From Bradyrhizobium daqingense (GTDB taxonomy: Bacteria > Pseudomonadota > Alphaproteobacteria > Rhizobiales > Xanthobacteraceae): a stretch of 64,000 nt of DNA. Position numbers and translations under genes: made by a program. The stretch lies in contig NZ_CP088014.1 of assembly GCF_021044685.1 (NCBI RefSeq), positions 2,032,001 to 2,096,000 on the forward strand, read 5' to 3'. The notes under the pieces are model-generated. The model saw only the letters and a list, made by a program, of their open reading frames with translations. It did not search any database and was not told the DNA's origin. Below are positions 1 to 8,528 of the stretch, one piece after another (within the stretch, counting starts at the first letter, position 1; every line of letters begins with the position of its first letter).

Positions 1-148
1 GGTGCTGATGGTGCGATTGGAAGACGGTGCCGAGATTCTGGTCCGCCGCAACGGCACCCCGCCGGTGGCCGCACTCGCCTGGAATGCGAAGGGCACATTG
101 CTGGCCTTTGCGGATGAAAGTGGGGACGGCGGCCTGCTGGAGCTTTAA
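1..148 (+). CDS. WD40-repeat-like protein, C-terminal end (partial)
   Basis: Only the last 48 codons are present; the gene begins before the window and stops with TAA at 146-148. The visible residues (AALAWNAKGTLLAF, then a short ESGDGGLLEL tail) look like the last blade of a WD40 beta-propeller, in which a position is scored against the running protein (AW..kG..LAFA..dG). The MgtC gene starts 30 bases downstream on the same strand, so the two may be co-transcribed. The family call rests on a single blade and is tentative; the coding frame itself is clear because it is open from the window edge. Confidence 0.55.
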   Translation, partial: VLMVRLEDGAEILVRRNGTPPVAALAWNAKGTLLAFADESGDGGLLEL

Positions 149-178
149 TCTGTCATGGTTCCCGCCGTATAGGGGACC

Positions 179-895
179 ATGCGATTTCTCACGACCTTCC
201 AGCTTGCAGATTTTGGCGACACCCTGGTCAGCCTGATCACGGCCTTCGTGCTGGGCACGCTGATCGGCGCCGAGCGGCAGTACCGCCAGCGCACCGCGGG
301 CTTGCGGACGAACGTGCTGGTCGCGGTCGGAGCGGCCGCCTTCGTCGATCTTGCGATGCATCTGGACGGCGCCGAGGGGGCGGTGCGGGTGATCTCCTAT
401 GTTGTCTCCGGCATCGGCTTTCTCGGCGCCGGCGTCATCATGAAGCAGGGCATGGACGTCCGTGGCCTCAACACCGCGGCAACGCTGTGGGCCTCGGCCG
501 CGGTCGGCTCCTGCGCCGGGGCCGACATGGTCGCGCAGGCGGCTGCGCTCACCGTCTTCGTCATTGCCGGCAACACCATGCTGCGCCCGCTGGTCAATGC
601 CATCAACCGCATCCCCCTGAACGAGAAGGCGCTGGAGGCCACCTACTATTTCAAGCTCGCGGTGGCCGCCGACGCCTTGCCCGACATGCGCGATCGCCTC
701 GTCGAGAAGCTCGAGGCTGCGAACTATCCGGTCGCCGATATCGAGCTCGTCGAGATCGGCGAGGACATGCTGGAGATCGTTGCGAAGCTCGTCGCGAGCG
801 CCGTTGATCCGAACGAGCTGAACGTGGTGGCGACCGATTTGCAGCACCTGCCGGGCGTGCGGCATGCCACCTGGGAAGTCAGCACAACGGAGTGA
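179..895 (+). CDS. MgtC/SapB family membrane protein
   Basis: This 238-residue protein has a hydrophobic N-terminal half with about four to five membrane segments and the family signature (GTLIGAERQYRQRTAGLRT, later GIGFLGAGVIM and LNTAATLWASAAVG). The last 85 or so residues form a soluble domain resembling the ACT-like tail of long MgtC proteins. Members sit in the inner membrane and affect Mg2+ homeostasis, acid tolerance and F-ATPase activity rather than being proven transporters. The ATG at 179 follows an AGGGGA ribosome-binding site. Full family length. The substrate or partner cannot be told from sequence. Confidence 0.9.
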   Translation: MRFLTTFQLADFGDTLVSLITAFVLGTLIGAERQYRQRTAGLRTNVLVAVGAAAFVDLAMHLDGAEGAVRVISYVVSGIGFLGAGVIMKQGMDVRGLNTAATLWASAAVGSCAGADMVAQAAALTVFVIAGNTMLRPLVNAINRIPLNEKALEATYYFKLAVAADALPDMRDRLVEKLEAANYPVADIELVEIGEDMLEIVAKLVASAVDPNELNVVATDLQHLPGVRHATWEVSTTE

Positions 896-996
896 GCGCG
901 GCCTTTTGGCGCGCAGAGGCCGGGTTCCCGCCTGTGCGATGCCGGAACCGGCGCGCCCTAGTTTCGTTGATCCCCCGGACAAAGGCGGTGATCGAC

Positions 997-1332
997 ATGC
1001 CCGGCCAAGAGACCAAGCGTAGACTGAACTTCGACCTGACAATCGCCGCTTCGCTGTTCGCAGCTGGCGTCGTGGTGTCGGTATTGTCGCTCGCCCAGAT
1101 CCGTGCCGAAAGCCGGCTACAGCTGGCGCAGGCAACGCCGCCGCTGCAGGGCACGCCGTCCGACGATCAGAACAAGCCTGCGGAATCCAAGCCCGGCGGC
1201 GATCGCCCGACCACGCCGGCCCCCGAGCCCGCGCGGCCGGATCCGCAGACCCAGGGCGCGGCGGGCGCGGCCAAGCCAGCGCTGCCGCCCGCCCCGGCGG
1301 AGAAGGTCGGGCCGCCGATCAAGGAGAAGTAG
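997..1332 (+). CDS. Small membrane-anchored proline-rich protein
   Basis: A 111-residue hypothetical protein. I chose the ATG at 997 because residues MPGQETKRRLNFDLTIAAS lead straight into one hydrophobic segment (about residues 13-32), whereas the upstream open frame lacks a convincing start. After the membrane segment the chain is almost entirely Pro, Ala, Gly and charged residues (TPAPEPARPDP, ALPPAPAEKVGPP), typical of a disordered periplasmic tail. No catalytic domain is visible. A palindromic repeat follows 18 bases after the stop. Function unknown; a spacer or envelope-linker role is only a guess. Confidence 0.55.
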   Translation: MPGQETKRRLNFDLTIAASLFAAGVVVSVLSLAQIRAESRLQLAQATPPLQGTPSDDQNKPAESKPGGDRPTTPAPEPARPDPQTQGAAGAAKPALPPAPAEKVGPPIKEK

Positions 1333-1350
1333 GCGGCTCTTGGTTGGAGC

Positions 1351-1437
1351 GTCATGGCCGGGCTTGTCCCGGCCATCCACGTTCTTGGAGCCGCCGAAAG
1401 AAAGTTCGTGGATGCCCGGGACAAGCCCGGGCATGAC
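1351..1437. repeat. REP-like inverted repeat, family A
   Basis: Two arms that are near-perfect reverse complements: GTCATGGCCGGGCTTGTCCC at the left and the complement ending GGGCATGAC at the right, separated by about 26 bases. Related copies lie at 30147-30229 and 52709-52792. It occupies the gap between convergent genes and could form a long hairpin, perhaps acting as a bidirectional transcription barrier. Confidence 0.85.
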
Positions 1438-1447
1438 GGCTGGATTG

Positions 1448-2890
1448 TCACCGCACGAGAATATTCCGGAACTGCCAGGGATCGCTGGTGTCGATGTCTT
1501 CCGGGAACAGTCCTGGACGATCGGTCAGCGGCGTCCAGTCGGTGTAGAAGCCTTTGACCGGGCCGAGATAGGGCAGCTGGATTTCCAGCAGGCGATCGAA
1601 ATCCATCTCGTCGGCTTCGACGATGCCTTCGTTCGGGTTTTCCAGGGCCCACACCATGCCGCCAAGCACGGCGGAGGTCACCTGCAGGCCGGTGGCGTTC
1701 TGATAGGGCGCGAGCTCGCGGGTCTCTTCGATAGAGAGCTGCGAGCCGTACCAATAGGCGTTGTTGTCATGGCCGAACAGCAGCACGCCGAGCTCGTCGA
1801 TGCCGTCGACGATCTCGTTCTCGTCGAGGATGTGATGCTTCTCCTGCATCTTCGCAGCACGGCCGAACATCTCATGCAGCGACAGCACGGCATCGTCAGC
1901 CGGGTGATAGGCGTAGTGGCAGGTCGGCCGGTAGATCGCCGTGCCCGATGCGTCGCGCACCGTGAAGTAATCGGCGATCGAGATCGACTCGTTGTGGGTG
2001 ACCAAGAAGCCGTATTGCGCCCCGCGGGTCGGGCACCAGGTGCGCACGCGGGTGTTGGCGCCGGGCTGCATCAGATAGATGGCGGCGCCGCAGCCGGTTT
2101 CGTGGGTCCGCGCGTTCTCGGGCATCCATTTCTCATGCGTGCCCCAGCCGAGCTCGGACGGCTGCACGCCCTCCGACAGGAAGCCTTCCACCGACCAGGT
2201 GTTGACGAAGACGTCGGGCTCTTTCGGCTTCTTCGAGCGCTGGGTGTCGCGCTCGGCGATGTGGATGCCCTTGACGCCGGCCTGCCGCATCAGATCCGCC
2301 CATTCGGCCTTGGTCTTCGGCTTGGGGGCATTGAGCTTCAGGTCGGCGGCGACGTTGAGCAGCGCCTGCTTGACGAAAAAGGAGACCATGCCGGGATTGG
2401 CGCCGCAGCAGGAGACGGCCGTCGTCGAGCCCTTAGGCCGCGCCCGCTTGGCGGCCAGCGTCACTTCGCGCAGCGCGTAATTGGAGCGCGCTTCCGGGCC
2501 TTTCGAGGCGTCGAAATAGAAGCCGAGCCAGGGCTCGTTGACGGTATCGATATAAAGAGCGCCGAGCTCGTTGCAGAGCTCCATGATGTCGGTGGAGCCG
2601 GTATCGACCGAGAGATTGACGCAAAAGCCCTGGCCGCCGCCTTCGGTCAGCAGCGGGGTCAGCAATTCGCGGTAATTGTCCCGGGTCACGGCCTTCTGGA
2701 TGAAGCGCACATTGTGCTTCTCGCAGTGCGCCTTGCGGCCCTCGTCCTTGGGATCGATCACGGTGACGCGCGACTTGTCGTAATCGAGATGCCGCTCGAT
2801 CAGCGGCAGCGTGCCTTTGCCGATGGAGCCGAAGCCGACCATGACGATGGGACCAGTGATCTTCGCGTAGATCTGCGAGGGAGGGCTCAT
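1448..2890 (-). CDS. hss: Homospermidine synthase
   Basis: A 480-residue enzyme that makes sym-homospermidine from two putrescines (or putrescine plus spermidine) with NAD+, the main rhizobial polyamine. The N-terminal Rossmann motif VGFGSIGKGTLPL (about residues 17-29) binds NAD. Further family features are NLSVDTGSTDIMELCNELGA, YIDTVNEPW and the C-terminal NPNEGIVEADEMD stretch. The ATG at 2890 is preferred over one 33 bases upstream because a GGAGAA site sits at the right distance and the protein then begins just before the Rossmann fold. It matches the roughly 477-residue length known for bacterial homologues. Ornithine decarboxylase, which supplies putrescine, lies 1.3 kb upstream on the same strand. 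Confidence 0.93.
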   Translation of the reverse strand: MSPPSQIYAKITGPIVMVGFGSIGKGTLPLIERHLDYDKSRVTVIDPKDEGRKAHCEKHNVRFIQKAVTRDNYRELLTPLLTEGGGQGFCVNLSVDTGSTDIMELCNELGALYIDTVNEPWLGFYFDASKGPEARSNYALREVTLAAKRARPKGSTTAVSCCGANPGMVSFFVKQALLNVAADLKLNAPKPKTKAEWADLMRQAGVKGIHIAERDTQRSKKPKEPDVFVNTWSVEGFLSEGVQPSELGWGTHEKWMPENARTHETGCGAAIYLMQPGANTRVRTWCPTRGAQYGFLVTHNESISIADYFTVRDASGTAIYRPTCHYAYHPADDAVLSLHEMFGRAAKMQEKHHILDENEIVDGIDELGVLLFGHDNNAYWYGSQLSIEETRELAPYQNATGLQVTSAVLGGMVWALENPNEGIVEADEMDFDRLLEIQLPYLGPVKGFYTDWTPLTDRPGLFPEDIDTSDPWQFRNILVR

Positions 2891-2973
2891 GGGATGGTTT
2901 CTCCGGAACGTGCTGGCAGGCAAAGGGTGGGTGGATCAGGCGCTGCGGCGCTTCTCAGATGCTGCGGCACCTT

Positions 2974-3363
2974 TTAGAGGCTGCGGCGCTTGGCGGTGAT
3001 TTCGATCTCGACCTTCATCTCGGGCTTGGCGAGAGCGGAGACGACCAGCAACGTCGCAGCCGGCCTGATGTCACCGAGAACCTCGCCGCAGACGGCGAAG
3101 TGGGCGTCGATGTAGCTGGCGTCGGTGACGTAGTAGGTCGCACGGACGATGTCGGCCATCTCGAATCCGCCCTCCTTCAGGGCGGCTGCGATGGTCTTGA
3201 AGCAGTTGCGTGACTGGCTCGTGACATCGGCCGGCATCGCCATCGTGGTGTAGTCATAGCCCGTGGTTCCCGCGACGAAGGCGAAATCGCCGTCGATCAC
3301 GGCGCGGCTGTAGCCGACGGTCTTCTCGAGGGGAGAGCCGGTGGAGATCAGGCGACGGGACAT
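2974..3363 (-). CDS. RidA/YjgF/UK114 family protein
   Basis: A 129-residue single-domain protein with the family's C-terminal signature (IRPAATLLVVSALAKPEMKVEIE) and core VAGTTGYDY. RidA proteins are trimeric enamine/imine deaminases that clear reactive 2-aminoacrylate-type products of PLP enzymes; more divergent members have other roles. The key Arg before PAATLLVV is present (position about 102), consistent with deaminase competence. It sits between homospermidine synthase (83 bases downstream) and a GNAT gene, in the same direction as a PLP decarboxylase. A link to imine by-products of polyamine synthesis is inference. Confidence 0.88.
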   Translation of the reverse strand: MSRRLISTGSPLEKTVGYSRAVIDGDFAFVAGTTGYDYTTMAMPADVTSQSRNCFKTIAAALKEGGFEMADIVRATYYVTDASYIDAHFAVCGEVLGDIRPAATLLVVSALAKPEMKVEIEITAKRRSL

Positions 3364-3506
3364 GGTCGTGGGCCTCGACTGAAGGGGTGTTTCGCGGCGT
3401 TAAACGGCGTTTCCGGCGCCTGCGCAACCCCAAAGGAACACTTCGCGCGGGCGCGGCCGGGCGCTGCCGCGGAACGCGGCTTGGTCCTCGCCATCATGAC
3501 GATCGC

Positions 3507-4094
3507 TCAGGCCGCGTGCGCGTGGAGGGCGCGAACCGCCCTCCGTTTGGGCAGGGCCGCGCCGGTCGGGACGATCATGCCTTCGGCACCGTCGAGCGCA
3601 CCTGCCGCGAACTCGATCGCCAGCAGGCGGTCGCGCTCGAACGGGCCGGGCAGCGACAGCGCGCCGGTCTTCTCGCCGGAGAAGCCGAAGCGGGCGTAGT
3701 AGGGGGCATCGCCGAGCAGGATCACGGCTTCATGCCCGCGCGCCCGGGCGGCGGCCAGCGCTTGATGCATCAGCGCGGCGCCGATCCCGAGCTCGCGGCA
3801 GGCAGGGTCCACCGCCAGCGGTCCGAGGACCAGAGCGGGCCTGCCTCCGGCGCTGACATGCCACAGCCGCACGGTTCCCACGAGCTTGCCCTCGCGCATG
3901 GCCGACAGGGCAAGGCCTGCGGCGGGCGCGCGTCCGTCGCGCAGGCGTTGGCAGGTGCGGCCGTGGCGGTTCTCGCCAAAGCAGGCATCGAGCAGCGCTT
4001 CACGCATCGCGACGTCGGCAGCACGTTCCGCACGGATCACGAACGGAGCGGCTTTCGAGGTGAGGGCAATGTGCGGCTTCCGAGGAGCAGTCAT
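3507..4094 (-). CDS. GNAT family N-acetyltransferase
   Basis: A 195-residue acetyltransferase. The acetyl-CoA loop is visible as LAVDPACRELGIGAALMHQAL (the RELGIG segment is the Q/RxxGxG/A motif), followed by the YYARFGF motif typical of the YhbS-like subgroup that modifies small molecules. Flanking segments VGTVRLWHVSAGGRPALVLGPL form the central beta strands. The substrate is unknown. Its location between polyamine genes invites the idea of a polyamine or amino-acid acetyltransferase, but the sequence gives no direct evidence. The start at 4094 is the first ATG preceding the fold. Confidence 0.85.
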   Translation of the reverse strand: MTAPRKPHIALTSKAAPFVIRAERAADVAMREALLDACFGENRHGRTCQRLRDGRAPAAGLALSAMREGKLVGTVRLWHVSAGGRPALVLGPLAVDPACRELGIGAALMHQALAAARARGHEAVILLGDAPYYARFGFSGEKTGALSLPGPFERDRLLAIEFAAGALDGAEGMIVPTGAALPKRRAVRALHAHAA

Positions 4095-4174
4095 GGCGCG
4101 TCAGTCCCCGCTTGAACGGACGTGCCAGCGGCACGCCTGTCCAAGACGTCGTCAGAAATCGAGATGGTGAGGGA

Positions 4175-4194
4175 GGAGCCGGCTAGCCGGCTCC
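4175..4194. terminator. Perfect palindrome downstream of ornithine decarboxylase
   Basis: A 20-base perfect palindrome (GGAGCC, GGCTAGCC, GGCTCC) starting 33 bases past the ornithine decarboxylase stop codon. It would form a strong GC-rich hairpin in the transcript, but no T-run follows on either strand, so it is either a rho-type pause/3' stabiliser or a small repeat. A related half-site (CTAGCCGGCTCCC) occurs near 42497 after tRNA-Val. Confidence 0.4.
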
Positions 4195-4226
4195 CGGGTT
4201 CGTCAGGCCTCAGACCAAGAGGCGGA

Positions 4227-5369
4227 TCAGATGTGGTAGGTCCGCAGCGGCGGAATGCCGTTGAACGCCACCGACGAGTAGGTCGACGTATAGGCCCCGG
4301 TGCCTTCGATCAGCACCTTGTCGCCGATCTCGAGCGTGACGGGAAGCGGGTACGGGTTCTTCTCGTACAGCACGTCGGCGCTGTCGCAGGTCGGGCCTGC
4401 GAGCACGCACGGCGTCATGTCCGCGCCGTCGTGGCGGGTGCGGATGGCGTAGCGGATCGACTCGTCCATCGTCTCGGCGAGACCGCCGAACTTGCCGATG
4501 TCCAGGTACACCCAGCGCACCTCGTCCTCGTCGCTCTTCTTCGAGATGAGCACGACCTCGGATTCGATGATGCCGGCGTTACCCACCATGCCGCGGCCCG
4601 GCTCGATGATGGTCTCCGGAATCTGGTTGCCGAAGTGCTTGCGCAGCGCGCGAAAGATCGAGCGGCCATAGGTGACGACCGGCGGCACGTCCTTCAGGTA
4701 CTTGGTCGGGAAGCCGCCGCCCATGTTGACCATGGACAGGTTGATGCCGCGTTCGGCGCAGTCGCGGAACACCTGCGAGGCCATCGCCAGCGCGCGGTCC
4801 CACGCCTTCACCTTGCGCTGCTGCGAGCCGACGTGGAACGAGATGCCGCACGGCTCCAGGCCGAGGCGCTTCGCGAGGTCGAGCACCTCCACCGCCATCT
4901 CCGGGTCGCAGCCGAACTTGCGTGACAGCGGCCATTCGGCGCCGGCGCAGTCATAGAGGATCCGGCAGAACACCTTCGCGCCGGGCGCGGCACGGGCGAC
5001 TTTCTCGACCTCGGCGGCGCAGTCGACCGCGAACAGCCGAATGCCGAGCGCGAAGGCGCGCGCGATGTCGCGCTCCTTCTTGATCGTGTTGCCGAAGGAG
5101 ATGCGGTCGGGCGTCGCACCCGCGGCCAGCGCCATCTCGATCTCGGCGACCGTCGCGGTGTCGAAGCAGGATCCCATGGAGGCGAGCAGGGCCAGCACTT
5201 CCGGCGCCGGGTTCGCCTTCACGGCATAGAACACGCGGCTGTCGGGCAGCGCCTTGGCGAAGCTCTGGTAATTGTCGCGCACGACCTCGAGGTCGACGAC
5301 GAGGCACGGCTCGGTGTCGAGGCCATCCTTGCGGCGGTTGCGCAGGAATTCCTGGATACGTTCGGTCAT
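4227..5369 (-). CDS. Ornithine/lysine decarboxylase, alanine-racemase fold (type III PLP)
   Basis: A 380-residue PLP enzyme converting ornithine (possibly also lysine) to putrescine (or cadaverine). The PLP lysine lies in FYAVKANP (Lys51). The glycine-rich phosphate loop is MVNMGGGFPTKY, the substrate-side ISFHVGSQQ is present, and the catalytic cysteine region reads AGPTCDSADVLYEKN. Length matches eukaryotic-type bacterial ornithine decarboxylases of rhizobia. I use the ATG at 5369; the longer in-frame extension upstream has no family similarity. The gene supplies putrescine for the homospermidine synthase downstream on the same strand. Its long structured leader suggests post-transcriptional control. 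Confidence 0.92.
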   Translation of the reverse strand: MTERIQEFLRNRRKDGLDTEPCLVVDLEVVRDNYQSFAKALPDSRVFYAVKANPAPEVLALLASMGSCFDTATVAEIEMALAAGATPDRISFGNTIKKERDIARAFALGIRLFAVDCAAEVEKVARAAPGAKVFCRILYDCAGAEWPLSRKFGCDPEMAVEVLDLAKRLGLEPCGISFHVGSQQRKVKAWDRALAMASQVFRDCAERGINLSMVNMGGGFPTKYLKDVPPVVTYGRSIFRALRKHFGNQIPETIIEPGRGMVGNAGIIESEVVLISKKSDEDEVRWVYLDIGKFGGLAETMDESIRYAIRTRHDGADMTPCVLAGPTCDSADVLYEKNPYPLPVTLEIGDKVLIEGTGAYTSTYSSVAFNGIPPLRTYHI

Positions 5370-5883
5370 GGCACTCTCCAACGGCCCCAGCGACGGGGTC
5401 CGCATCAACGTGACGTCGGATAAGAGCGCTCCGGCCACATCGCGCGATGGAGGCGCGCTGAAGCCAAAAGACTCAAACCAGACTGTGCTGCCGTGGATTG
5501 GTTGGGAGAGTTTCCCGCCCGCACACCTGGCAATGAAGGACAAGCCTTTTCAGTAGCCCGCGCCGGCGTTGGACTGCCGGTAGAGACCAAAAAAGCCCGA
5601 TCCGTCGTTGCTTTAAGTCGCGTCCCCCGTTGAGAGCGGGGTGCGCCGGTTCGCCTCCGGCTGCCAGTCACGGTTGCAAAGAGCGAAGTCACCTTCGACA
5701 AGGCATCTCTTGAGAGAGATGCTGGACGCTTCGGGTTTGCTTCTTTCGCTCGACCAGTCGGTCTCGCGACTTCCGCACTTCCGAAGAGCCCCTCGGCTTC
5801 TTCACCCCTTGGCGGCTGTCCGGCCTCTTGTCCGGATACCTACCGACTGACACACGACCACAGGCACGTGCGAAATTGGGCAA
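5370..5883 (-). promoter_or_regulatory. Long structured 5' leader of ornithine decarboxylase (speF-leader-like candidate)
   Basis: About 510 bases precede the decarboxylase start without a credible gene on either strand. Read on the minus strand, the leader holds an 8-bp closing stem (5842-5849 with 5755-5762). Inside it are a TCCGG/CCGGA hairpin and an 8-bp hairpin with one bulged A (GAAGA-A-GCC pairing GGC-TCTTC). A perfect 8-bp hairpin at 5703-5722 (GCATCTCT/AGAGATGC, 4-base loop) and GC hairpins at 5645-5661 and 5625-5641 follow. A conserved 'speF' RNA upstream of ornithine decarboxylase genes is known in alphaproteobacteria, and position and gene fit; I could not compare with its consensus. 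Polyamine-responsive control is inference. Confidence 0.55.
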
Positions 5884-5889
5884 GTCCGC

Positions 5890-5918
5890 ACATAAGCGTT
5901 TTGACTCTGCTTCGCAAG
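5890..5918 (-). promoter_or_regulatory. Candidate promoter of the ornithine decarboxylase transcript
   Basis: On the minus strand CTTGCG (5918-5913) and TTATGT (5895-5890) are spaced by 17 bases, resembling the alphaproteobacterial housekeeping pattern CTTGAC-N17-CTATAT. Transcription would begin near 5883, just before the structured leader. Spacing is ideal but both boxes are imperfect. Confidence 0.35.
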
Positions 5919-6029
5919 AATTTTTTTAGGCTGAGAACAGAATTGCCTAACATCTGCTTGCGCAGTGTTGCGCGAGCGACGCGGAAGATGAACGCGCGTT
6001 AAGTTTCTCCGCGCAGCGCGTGTCGCGCG

Positions 6030-6284
6030 TCAGCCGCGCTTGGTGAACGGCTCGATGCGCTGAGCTGCGCGAATGAACGCGGTCATCACGAGCACGCCGA
6101 GTGCGAACAGCACGGCCTGGAGGATGTGCGCGCCCTGGTCGCCGAGCCCGAACAGGATCGCCAGCGCCCAGCCGCCCGCAAACGCTGCACCGAACACCTC
6201 AGCACCGATCAGGATGGCGGCGCTGATGACGGTGATGACGCTCGGCCAGGCGATCTGGCGGGACGGGGAAGAAGGCGCGTTCAT
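6030..6284 (-). CDS. Small inner-membrane protein
   Basis: An 84-residue protein with two clear hydrophobic spans (VITVISAAILIGAEVFGAA, about residues 15-40, and ILQAVLFALGVLVMTAFI, about 54-71). The short charged ends are RQIAW at the start and RAAQRIEPFTKRG at the end. The composition is that of a real membrane protein rather than a shadow frame, and no other frame competes here. No family recognised. It is transcribed away from the M3 peptidase gene that starts 163 bases from its start codon, so the intervening segment must hold both promoters. Confidence 0.6.
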   Translation of the reverse strand: MNAPSSPSRQIAWPSVITVISAAILIGAEVFGAAFAGGWALAILFGLGDQGAHILQAVLFALGVLVMTAFIRAAQRIEPFTKRG

Positions 6285-6446
6285 GAGCTCAGGGGTCCCA
6301 GGCTTTGAGGCAAGGCTTCGAGGCAGGCTTCGAGGGCCGCAATCTCCTCGAAAAGGCGGCCGGGAGCAAGGGCAAACCGGCCCAAAAAAGCCCCATCGCG
6401 TGCTATAGCTGGCCGCAACAAATCAGCTCAAAAACCGGGACTTGCG

Positions 6447-8528
6447 ATGTCAGAACCCCGCCAAATTACGGACTCCGAGACCAACCCGCTGCTGAAGGCC
6501 TGGGTGACGCCGTTCGCGGCCCCGCCCTTCGACGAGATCAAGCCGGAGCACTTCCTACCGGCCTTCGAGCAGGCCTTCGCCGATCACTCCGCCGAGATCG
6601 CGGCGATCACCAACGATCCGGCCGCGCCCGACTTCGCCAACACCATCACGGCGCTGGAGCGCTCGGGCAAGCTGCTCAGCAAGGTCGCGGCGGTCTTCTA
6701 CGACCTCGTCTCGGCGCATTCCAACCCCGCCATCCTGGAGATCGACAAGGAGGTCTCCTTGCGGATGGCGCGGCACTGGAATCCGATCATGATGAACGCC
6801 GTGCTGTTTGGCCGCATCGCCCATTTGCACGAGAACCGCGCCTCGCTCGGTCTCACGCCCGAGCAGCTGCGCCTCCTGGAGCGCACCTACACCCGCTTCC
6901 ACCGTTCCGGTGCCGGCCTCTCCGACGAGGCCAAGACGCGGATGGCGGAGATCAACGAGAGGCTCGCCCAGCTCGGCACCGGCTTCAGCCATCATCTGCT
7001 CGGCGACGAGCAGGACTGGTTCCTGGAGCTCGGCGAGGCCGACCGCCAGGGCCTGCCGGAGAGCTTGATTGCCGGCGCCAAGGCTGCGGCAGAAGAGCGC
7101 GGCATGGCAGGCAAGGCCATCGTCACGCTGTCGCGCTCCTCGGTCGAGCCGTTCCTGAAGAGCTCGGCCCGGCGCGACCTGCGCGAGAAGGTCTACAAGG
7201 CCTTCATCGCGCGCGGCGACAACGGCAACGCCAACGACAACAACGCCACCATCGTCCAGGTGCTGAAGCTGCGCGAGGAAAGCGCCAAGCTCTTGGGCTA
7301 CCCGACCTTCGCCGCCTACCGGCTCGAAGACTCCATGGCCAAGACGCCGGAAGCGGTGCGGAGCCTGTTGGAGCGGGTCTGGAAGCCGGCGCGGGCCCGC
7401 GCGCTCGCCGACCGCGACGACATGCAGGCGCTGATCACGGAGGAGGGCGGCAATTTCAAGCTCGCTGCGTGGGACTGGCGCTTCTATGCCGAAAAGCTGC
7501 GCCTGCAGCGCGCCAATTTCGACGACGCAGCGATCAAGCCTTACCTTGCGCTCGACAACATGATCGCCGCCGCCTTCGACTGCGCCACGCGCCTGTTCGG
7601 CGTCACCTTCGAGGAGCGCAAGGACGTTCCGGTCTGGCACCCGGACGTTCGGGTCTGGGAGATGAAGGGCAGGGACGGCAAGCACAAGGCGCTGTTCTAC
7701 GGCGATTACTTTGCCCGGCCGTCGAAGCGCTCCGGCGCCTGGATGACCTCGCTGCGTGACCAGCAGAAGCTCGACGGCGACGTTGCGCCGTTGATTCTCA
7801 ACATCTGCAATTTCACCAAGGGCGCCGACGGCGGGCCTTCGCTGCTGTCGCCCGACGACGCCCGCACCCTATTCCACGAGTTCGGCCACGGCCTGCACGG
7901 CATGCTCTCCAACGTGACCTATCCCTCGCTGTCGGGCACGGCCGTGTTCACCGACTTCGTCGAGCTGCCGTCTCAGCTCTACGAGCATTGGCAGGAGCGG
8001 CCCGAGGTGCTGCAAAAGTTCGCCCGCCACTACCAGACTGTTGAGCCGCTGCCGGACGATCTCCTGCAGCGCTTCCTCGCAGCGCGGAAGTTCAACCAGG
8101 GCTTTGCCACGGTCGAGTTCGTCTCCTCGGCGCTGGTCGATCTCGAATTCCACACCCAGCCGGCATCGGCCGCGGAGGACGTGCGCGCTTTCGAGCGACG
8201 CGAGCTGGAGAAGATCGGCATGCCCGAGGAGATCGCGCTGCGTCATCGTCCGACGCAGTTCGGCCACATCTTCACCGGCGACCATTATGCCGCCGGCTAT
8301 TACAGCTACATGTGGTCCGAGGTGATGGACGCCGACGCCTTCGGCGCGTTCGAGGAGGCTGGCGACATCTTCGATCCTGCCGTGGCCAAGCGCCTGCACG
8401 ACGACATCTACTCGTCCGGCGGATCGGTCGATCCGGAGGCCGCCTACGAGGCATTCCGGGGCCGCCCGCCCGAACCGGACGCGCTGTTGCGCCGCCGCGG
8501 CCTGCTAGACACGGCAAAGGCCGCCTGA
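6447..8528 (+). CDS. M3 family metallopeptidase (oligopeptidase A / dipeptidyl carboxypeptidase type)
   Basis: A 693-residue zinc peptidase. The zinc-binding motif HEFGH is at residues 477-481 within LFHEFGHGLHGML, with the third ligand glutamate expected in the downstream TDFVELPSQLYEHW helix. The C-terminal HxxxGYYxY-type substrate loop is visible as HYAAGYYSYMWSEVMDADAF. Length fits prlC/dcp family enzymes (about 680-700). Such enzymes degrade short peptides, including signal-peptide remnants, in the cytosol; no signal peptide is seen. Its stop overlaps the DUF1007 start by one base (TGATG), implying translational coupling. Confidence 0.95.
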   Translation: MSEPRQITDSETNPLLKAWVTPFAAPPFDEIKPEHFLPAFEQAFADHSAEIAAITNDPAAPDFANTITALERSGKLLSKVAAVFYDLVSAHSNPAILEIDKEVSLRMARHWNPIMMNAVLFGRIAHLHENRASLGLTPEQLRLLERTYTRFHRSGAGLSDEAKTRMAEINERLAQLGTGFSHHLLGDEQDWFLELGEADRQGLPESLIAGAKAAAEERGMAGKAIVTLSRSSVEPFLKSSARRDLREKVYKAFIARGDNGNANDNNATIVQVLKLREESAKLLGYPTFAAYRLEDSMAKTPEAVRSLLERVWKPARARALADRDDMQALITEEGGNFKLAAWDWRFYAEKLRLQRANFDDAAIKPYLALDNMIAAAFDCATRLFGVTFEERKDVPVWHPDVRVWEMKGRDGKHKALFYGDYFARPSKRSGAWMTSLRDQQKLDGDVAPLILNICNFTKGADGGPSLLSPDDARTLFHEFGHGLHGMLSNVTYPSLSGTAVFTDFVELPSQLYEHWQERPEVLQKFARHYQTVEPLPDDLLQRFLAARKFNQGFATVEFVSSALVDLEFHTQPASAAEDVRAFERRELEKIGMPEEIALRHRPTQFGHIFTGDHYAAGYYSYMWSEVMDADAFGAFEEAGDIFDPAVAKRLHDDIYSSGGSVDPEAAYEAFRGRPPEPDALLRRRGLLDTAKAA

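Noticed and set aside
1103..2977. Open frame of 624 codons opposite homospermidine synthase
   Set aside because: The minus-strand gene has clear motifs. The plus frame has low-complexity Arg/Ala composition and runs through the end of another gene and a palindromic repeat.
5689..5883. 64-codon frame in the ornithine decarboxylase leader, as a possible leader peptide
   Set aside because: It starts with TTG near the predicted transcription start and has no ribosome-binding site. The Arg-rich text follows from the structured RNA. A shorter leader peptide cannot be excluded.
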